Below are positions 12,250 through 15,853 of a stretch of 15,853 nt of DNA, piece after piece. The first letter of the stretch is position 1. Each line of letters starts with the position of its first letter. This DNA is from Syntrophaceae bacterium UBA5761. Its GTDB lineage: Bacteria > Desulfobacterota > Syntrophia > Syntrophales > UBA4778. The notes beneath the pieces are model-generated. The model did no database searches. It was not told where the DNA came from and saw only the letters and a program-made list of their open reading frames with translations. The position numbers were made by a program, and so were the translations under genes. Location: the NCBI GenBank assembly GCA_002418885.1, contig DIEZ01000036.1:17324-33176 (forward strand). Reading direction: 5' to 3'.

Positions 12250-13113
12250 CTATTTTTTTTGGTTTCCCGTCAAGTATTCCGGTTCCAGTACCTTCTTGAT
12301 GATTCGTTTGCCCTTCAGGTTGGGAAGCTCAAAATCAAAGACGATCTTGAGGAAACTAAGGACGATACCGAATGTCGCTCCCCAGAGGATGTCTTCGTTT
12401 CCTTTATTGTCATCTGCTATGAAGCAGGGGAAGTAGCGTATGCCGCTCATATTGTCCCGCAGTTTATACTCTGTTTCGATCACGTACATGGCATAACGGC
12501 TTTCATCGAAAAAATCTCTCAGAGGCAGGTCGAGTATCTTCTCCACCTCCAAGTTTGTGCGGGCCCTCCATTCTTTCTTCACGAAACCCACAAGGGGAAA
12601 GATTATCCGGGCGAAGGTGAGCAAGGGCTGGCAGGGAAGAGGGCCGAGAAACCGGACATTAAAAGGACTCAAACGCAGCTCTTCCCAGGATTCGCGGAGG
12701 GCATTGGCCAGGAACAGGGTGATGCTCTTGAATGCCGCTTCACCGCGCCCTTTGGCGAGGGACAGGGCTTCTCCTCTCATGGTCGGGGAGATGCCGGAGG
12801 CGATCAAGGGCCGGATGAGGGGGTCGGCGTACCTGTGCAGCATACCGCCGGGGCAGCTTATGTCTCCGCCCTGGACCACCGCAGACGAACGCTTCATCAG
12901 CTTGAAGACGAATTCGCCCCGGTCGCCCCCGCCGTTTCTCTCTTTGAAGAACAGTGGAAGCAGGACGCCCGCCGCCTGCCAGGATTCTCCGGATTGACCC
13001 GGTTCTTTGATGAAGTCCATGGTCGTGCAGAAATCGGACTGCGAACCACCCAGTTTCTCCACAACAAGGCGGAGAAAGTCGTCACGTCGGGAAAGAATCT
13101 CGATTTCAGTCAT
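12250..13113 (-). CDS. Nudix hydrolase (CoA pyrophosphatase-like) with an inserted segment
   Basis: This is a 287-residue Nudix-fold protein, longer than the approximately 190-210 residues of typical NudL/CoAse enzymes. The domain begins around residue 45 (AAGVLLPLFF); GGDISCPGG at 82-90 matches the GEISFPGG strand of the CoA-diphosphatase group. The second half of the Nudix box, LRESWEEL (139-146), gives the metal-binding E141, E144 and E145. Between them lie about 45 residues instead of the usual 15 or so, containing HRYADPLIRPLIASG and a helical GRGEAAFK element. Metal-dependent cleavage of a nucleoside diphosphate derivative, such as CoA to 3',5'-ADP and phosphopantetheine, is expected by family but unproven here. 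It overlaps the preceding hydrolase gene by four bases (ATGA), so they are translationally coupled. The C-terminus ends in a lysine pair encoded by an A-rich tract. Confidence 0.85.
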   Translation of the reverse strand: MTEIEILSRRDDFLRLVVEKLGGSQSDFCTTMDFIKEPGQSGESWQAAGVLLPLFFKERNGGGDRGEFVFKLMKRSSAVVQGGDISCPGGMLHRYADPLIRPLIASGISPTMRGEALSLAKGRGEAAFKSITLFLANALRESWEELRLSPFNVRFLGPLPCQPLLTFARIIFPLVGFVKKEWRARTNLEVEKILDLPLRDFFDESRYAMYVIETEYKLRDNMSGIRYFPCFIADDNKGNEDILWGATFGIVLSFLKIVFDFELPNLKGKRIIKKVLEPEYLTGNQKK

Positions 13114-14108
13114 GATTTCACGAGGAGGTCGTAGACCTTCCTTTCATACAAGCATCCAAAGGGAAAGGGCTTGAGGAAACCACAGTGCCCTCCGCGTTTC
13201 TGGACGAAGCACCTCAAAAATCTGTTCGATTCTAAGCCGTATATATCATCAACGGGGACAACGGGGTCGTCCTCGGCGGCTATGATGGCGACGGGAACGG
13301 CAAGCGCCCCCAGTGCGTTCCCCGTCAACGTGTACCGGCCGAAATAATCGGCGGTCGACGGGAAATCGTAATAGAGGCCCATCATGGCCTCCGTCAACTC
13401 CATACAGCTCCCGAGATGGAGGAGGCCGTGGAAATCGTATCTGTGCGGGAAAAGGGACTGTTTCGTCATTAACGACCTTTTCCATTTTCTCAAAAAATAA
13501 TGCCGATAAAGCTTAACCCCCCGGTCGATTGTCAGGGTGGCCTTATAGGGGTCAAGCGGGGGGCTGACGCAGACCACCTGCTTCAAGTTGCCGATTCCCG
13601 CTTGGGGTGCCCTCAGGGCGATACGCAGGGCGAAGTTCCCTCCGAGGGAGAACCCCACGATGAAGGAGTTTCCCCGGGCCAGCCGGGATATTTCGGCGGC
13701 GGCATTGAGGACTTCGTCGGTCAAGGCCCCGTGAAAAAGGCCTTCGTTCAGACGGTGACTCCGGCCGTGGTCCCTGAGGTTGAGCCTGAAAACGTCGAAG
13801 CCCCGCTCGAAGAGATAACGGCCCGTCGAGAGCATGTAAGCGGATTCTGAACTGCCTTCCCAGCCGTGGATAAGGACAACCAACCCATGGGACTCGTCGC
13901 CCGACCTCCTGGAGAGATAACCCAAGAGTCGGACACCGTTGCCGCCCTCCACGATCATCTCCCGGGAATGCTCCAGCATGGCGTTCCTTCCCACGGTTCG
14001 CAATGACAGGCTTCCGAAGATGGTCTGAAGGTGGGGGTTGGCAGCCCAGGGTTCGGGTTCGAATGTCTCCTCGGTGGGTTTCATCTCGAGCAGGAAAGAA
14101 TCCTCCAC
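13110..14108 (-). CDS. Alpha/beta hydrolase, YheT/EMB8 type
   Basis: This is a 332-residue cytosolic alpha/beta-fold hydrolase. The N-terminal NPHLQTIFG (24-32) is a signature of the YheT (EMB8/ABHD1-3) family. It has the oxyanion HGWEGSSES (81-89), LRDHGRSH (111-118), the nucleophile elbow GFSLGGN (152-158, S154), an acid in AEDDPVVP (D280 or D281) and the catalytic histidine in GGHCGF (H308), so the Ser-Asp-His triad is complete. The length matches E. coli YheT. The start is GTG at 14108, with AAGGAAG about 11 bases upstream; a later in-frame ATG (codon 9) has no better ribosome site. It leads the operon with the Nudix and HAD genes and has a probable promoter overlapping the divergent one of the nitroreductase gene. 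The family acts on esters; the native substrate is unknown. Confidence 0.92.
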   Translation of the reverse strand: MEDSFLLEMKPTEETFEPEPWAANPHLQTIFGSLSLRTVGRNAMLEHSREMIVEGGNGVRLLGYLSRRSGDESHGLVVLIHGWEGSSESAYMLSTGRYLFERGFDVFRLNLRDHGRSHRLNEGLFHGALTDEVLNAAAEISRLARGNSFIVGFSLGGNFALRIALRAPQAGIGNLKQVVCVSPPLDPYKATLTIDRGVKLYRHYFLRKWKRSLMTKQSLFPHRYDFHGLLHLGSCMELTEAMMGLYYDFPSTADYFGRYTLTGNALGALAVPVAIIAAEDDPVVPVDDIYGLESNRFLRCFVQKRGGHCGFLKPFPFGCLYERKVYDLLVKS

Positions 14109-14127
14109 GTACGGCGCTACTTCCTTG

Positions 14128-14157
14128 TTGACTTCGAAAAAATAACACAGCTAAAAT
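14128..14157 (+). promoter_or_regulatory. Probable promoter of the SagB-type nitroreductase gene
   Basis: TTGACT (14128-14133, 5 of 6), 18 bases, TAAAAT (14152-14157, 5 of 6). The predicted start near 14164 leaves about 57 bases before ATG 14221. Confidence 0.55.
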
Positions 14158-14167
14158 CAGACATCAA
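14139..14167 (-). promoter_or_regulatory. Possible promoter of the hydrolase operon
   Basis: On the minus strand: TTGATG (14167-14162), 17 bases, TATTTT (14144-14139), each 4 of 6 to consensus. It would start transcription about 25 bases before the GTG at 14108 and physically overlaps the plus-strand promoter 14128-14157. Confidence 0.35.
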
Positions 14168-14220
14168 GTGACCTTCATGCGAACAGCCCTCAGTTGGCGA
14201 CTATGCAGGAGCGGAAAAAT

Positions 14221-14808
14221 ATGAAGGCTGTCATCACATTGCCGCCTGTCGACTCCAAAGGCGCGACTTTCCTGGAAGAAGTTCTCAGGAAAAGAGAGTC
14301 CTGGCGACGCTTTTCCCCGGAGCCGCTGACAAATGAAGAGGTTGCCCGTATGATGTGGGCCGCCCAGGGTGTCACAAGAACGTGGGGCGGCCGAACAGCC
14401 CCTTCTGCCGGTGCGCTTTTTCCTCTGGAAATATACGTCGTGCTCGAATGGGGTGTCCATCATTACCTCCCGAGAAACCACCAGCTTTTGCGCCTCTCGG
14501 GTGAAGACGTCAGGGAAGCCCTTTGTTCTGCCGCCCTGTCACAGGTATTCATCCGGGATGCCCCGGCAACGGTAGTCATTGCGGTCGTGTTTGAGCGAGT
14601 AACGGTGAAATACGGCAGCCGTGGTGAGCGCTATGCAATGATCGAGGCGGGTCATGCCGCACAGAACATCCTGCTTCAGGCGACCTCCATGGGGCTCGGC
14701 TCGGTGCCGGTGGGGGCTTTCCACGACGAGCGGGTCCGACAGGTCCTTGACCTTCCTGATGACCATAGACCCGTCTACCTTGTTACGGTCGGACACAGGC
14801 TGAAGTAA
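14221..14808 (+). CDS. SagB/ThcOx-type nitroreductase-family FMN oxidoreductase
   Basis: ATG 14221 is preferred because AGGAG (14207-14211) lies 9 bases upstream; a TTG at 14194 and an ATG at 14203 in the same frame lack a ribosome site. This gives 195 residues. Nitroreductase-fold signatures are RRFSPEPLTNEEVARM near the N-terminus, followed by MMWAAQGVTR, RTAPSAGALFPLEIYVV and the C-terminal block AGHAAQNILLQATSMGLGS, all characteristic of the SagB/ThcOx group of FMN-binding dehydrogenases. Members oxidise azolines in thiazole/oxazole-modified peptide pathways, but many single-copy relatives in anaerobes are not linked to peptide maturation. No YcaO cyclodehydratase, precursor peptide or transporter is nearby, so this is probably one of the stand-alone enzymes of unknown substrate. 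It is cytosolic, with no signal peptide. Confidence 0.9.
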   Translation: MKAVITLPPVDSKGATFLEEVLRKRESWRRFSPEPLTNEEVARMMWAAQGVTRTWGGRTAPSAGALFPLEIYVVLEWGVHHYLPRNHQLLRLSGEDVREALCSAALSQVFIRDAPATVVIAVVFERVTVKYGSRGERYAMIEAGHAAQNILLQATSMGLGSVPVGAFHDERVRQVLDLPDDHRPVYLVTVGHRLK

Positions 14809-14827
14809 GCAGACCAACTCAAAACGG

Positions 14828-14842
14828 AAGGCACGCCTTTTT
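14828..14842 (+). terminator. Weak intrinsic terminator after the nitroreductase gene
   Basis: AAGG (14828-14831), tetraloop CACG, CCTT (14836-14839), continuing as TTT; a T-run of five overlaps the stem. The stem is only 4 bp, with a possible outer ACGGA/TCCGT pairing, so read-through to the next gene is likely. Confidence 0.35.
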
Positions 14843-14860
14843 CGTCCCTCCGTATTTATG

Positions 14861-14889
14861 TTGCAAAATAGTCGCCAATTCTTTAGTAT
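14861..14889 (+). promoter_or_regulatory. Possible promoter of the cytidylate-kinase-like gene
   Basis: TTGCAA (14861-14866), 17 bases, TAGTAT (14884-14889), each 4 of 6 to consensus. It lies about 60 bases before ATG 14951. Confidence 0.35.
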
Positions 14890-14950
14890 CCTAAGCGCAT
14901 CACGGCGAACCGCAGGGCGGAGGAAGAGCAAATCGCAGAGGAGGAAACCC

Positions 14951-15655
14951 ATGGAATTTATGTCGCAGAAAAAACATTCGCTTGACAAAATAATAGAAGA
15001 GCAAATCAAGAGATGGCAGATCGACCAGAAGAAGAAATATAAAAAGCCCATCCGGCCCGTCATCACCATGTCGCGGCTGCCGGGTGCAGGAGGGGATTCC
15101 ATCGCACGCCGGGTTGCAGAGGATCTACAGATCGACCTCTTCGACACTGAAATCGTCTCGAGGATAGCAGAGAGTTCTAAAGTCAGCAAAAAGGTCGTTG
15201 AATCGCTGGATGAACAGGACCGTTCGATTTTCAACGATTGGCTGAAGTTTCTCGACAAGGATCATCTGTGGTCTGACGAGTACCTACAGCATCTGACGAA
15301 GGTCGTGAGTGCCATCGGGACTCACGGTCACGCATTCATCGTCGGCCGGGGCGCCGGTTTTATCTTGCCGGAGGAGGTGTGCTTGCGATTGCTTGTCATT
15401 GCTCCGTTGCAGACGAGGATAGACAATGTTGTGAAGGCCTTTGGTGTCGCCGAGGAAGAAGCCAGGAAACGGTTACTACAGTCAGAATCGGCCCGCAAGG
15501 CATTCATCCAGAAGTATTTCAATAAGGATATGCTCGACCCGCTCAACTACGATTTGGTTCTGAATACGAAGAACCTGAACATCGACGCAGCCGCGAATAT
15601 AATAAAAGAGGCCTTCAATTCACGGGAGTGGTACAATTACAATGTGAGGAAATAG
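14951..15655 (+). CDS. Cytidylate kinase-like family protein (Cytidylate_kin2)
   Basis: The start is ATG 14951, 6 bases after GAGGAGG (14938-14944); an upstream in-frame extension to 14858 is rich in Arg and Lys and lacks a ribosome site. The product has 234 residues. After a charged N-terminal helix (KIIEEQIKRWQIDQKKKYKK) comes the nucleotide-binding loop TMSRLPGAGGDSIARRVAE (39-57). Its G-rich loop ends GGDS instead of the GKS/T of classic P-loops, as is usual in this family. VGRGAGFIL (131-139) and DPLNYDLVLNT (196-206) are further family blocks. These proteins look like nucleoside monophosphate kinases but their substrate has generally not been shown; regulatory or small-molecule kinase roles are possible. 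The gene is followed by an intrinsic terminator, so it ends its transcription unit. Confidence 0.85.
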   Translation: MEFMSQKKHSLDKIIEEQIKRWQIDQKKKYKKPIRPVITMSRLPGAGGDSIARRVAEDLQIDLFDTEIVSRIAESSKVSKKVVESLDEQDRSIFNDWLKFLDKDHLWSDEYLQHLTKVVSAIGTHGHAFIVGRGAGFILPEEVCLRLLVIAPLQTRIDNVVKAFGVAEEEARKRLLQSESARKAFIQKYFNKDMLDPLNYDLVLNTKNLNIDAAANIIKEAFNSREWYNYNVRK

Positions 15656-15700
15656 GGAGGAACAAGGAGATTCAACGGCTCGATGTTTCGAGTGAAAGGA

Positions 15701-15740
15701 AGGGGCCGTGCTATCACTGCAGCGGCCTCTTTGTTGTTTT
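15701..15740 (+). terminator. Rho-independent terminator after the cytidylate-kinase-like gene
   Basis: AGGGGCCG (15701-15708) pairs with CGGCCTCT (15723-15730; one G-T pair) around a 14-base loop that can form an inner TGC/GCA pair. TTGTTGTTTT follows on the plus strand. It sits between convergent genes; the opposite strand after the stem is only mildly T-rich, so action in that direction would be weak. Confidence 0.75.
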
Positions 15741-15770
15741 GCGTTTGACCCGGCCCTTGAATATCGATTC

Positions 15771-15853
15771 TCAATCTCTCAGGAAAGTCATCTTCAGTTC
15801 GCAGAGCCCGGCGATGGTCCTTTTCTGGATATCGAACCCTCCTTTTTCGAAGA
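15771..15853 (-). CDS. C-terminal end of an unidentified protein (truncated by window edge)
   Basis: Reading the minus strand from the right edge, one frame gives 26 protein-like residues ending FEKGGFDIQKRTIAGLCELK and a further MTFLRD before TGA at 15771-15773. The alternation of charged and hydrophobic residues, and the position just before a terminator that separates convergent genes, suggest a real gene whose body lies outside the window. The fragment is too short to assign to a family. Another minus-strand frame is open longer here but yields an Arg-rich, non-protein-like sequence. Confidence 0.5.
   Translation of the reverse strand, partial: FEKGGFDIQKRTIAGLCELKMTFLRD

Noticed and set aside
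12259..13134. 291-codon open frame on the plus strand opposite the Nudix gene
   Set aside because: It is antisense to a gene with clear catalytic motifs and has no ribosome site or recognisable domain.
14221..14808. A ribosomal peptide-modification cluster around the SagB-type gene
   Set aside because: No YcaO protein, precursor peptide, protease or transporter is seen on either side, so the enzyme is treated as stand-alone.

Overview
The window (15,853 bases, moderately GC-rich by eye) looks like chromosomal DNA from an anaerobic bacterium. The best guess is a syntrophic Desulfobacterota (former Deltaproteobacteria, Syntrophales or Syntrophorhabdales type). The guess rests on gene content: membrane Na+-pumping decarboxylase subunits beside a biotin carboxylase, an AmmeMemoRadiSam radical-SAM enzyme, a bis-MGD molybdenum/tungsten enzyme, a DUF116-like tail and an ACMSD-type amidohydrolase. 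No marker gene fixes the taxon. No transposase, integrase, phage gene, CRISPR array or plasmid function was seen.

Layout. 1-1723 (+): the 3' end of a DUF116-like gene, a 63-residue conserved small protein with its own promoter, and amrS. 1749-4969 (-): an operon reading oadG-like gamma subunit (48 aa, a very short gene), oadB-like beta subunit, a free-standing biotin carrier and a biotin carboxylase. No carboxyltransferase (alpha) subunit is present. 4970-5328: a divergent control region with a sigma70-like promoter on each strand. 5329-8697 (+): a molybdopterin oxidoreductase, then a patatin-like phospholipase with its own probable promoter. 8843-9525 (-): two small membrane proteins (an AtpZ-like protein and a 91-residue protein with a signal peptide), closed by an intrinsic terminator. 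9526-9964: a long intergenic stretch with two GC-rich hairpins. 9965-10975 (-): an amidohydrolase. 11260-11333 (-): tRNA-Gln(CUG) with a near-consensus promoter. 11580-14108 (-): a three-hydrolase operon (alpha/beta hydrolase, Nudix, HAD). 14128-15740 (+): a SagB-type nitroreductase and a cytidylate-kinase-like protein, ending in a terminator. 15771-15853 (-): the C-terminal end of an unidentified gene.

The most cohesive functional unit is the biotin/sodium cluster. An ATP-dependent biotin carboxylase could load the carrier, and the OadB/OadG-type membrane pump could decarboxylate carboxybiotin while exporting Na+, or use the Na+ gradient in reverse. The partner that would give the unit its substrate is missing here. 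The rest is a set of mostly metabolic or house-cleaning enzymes in short transcription units.
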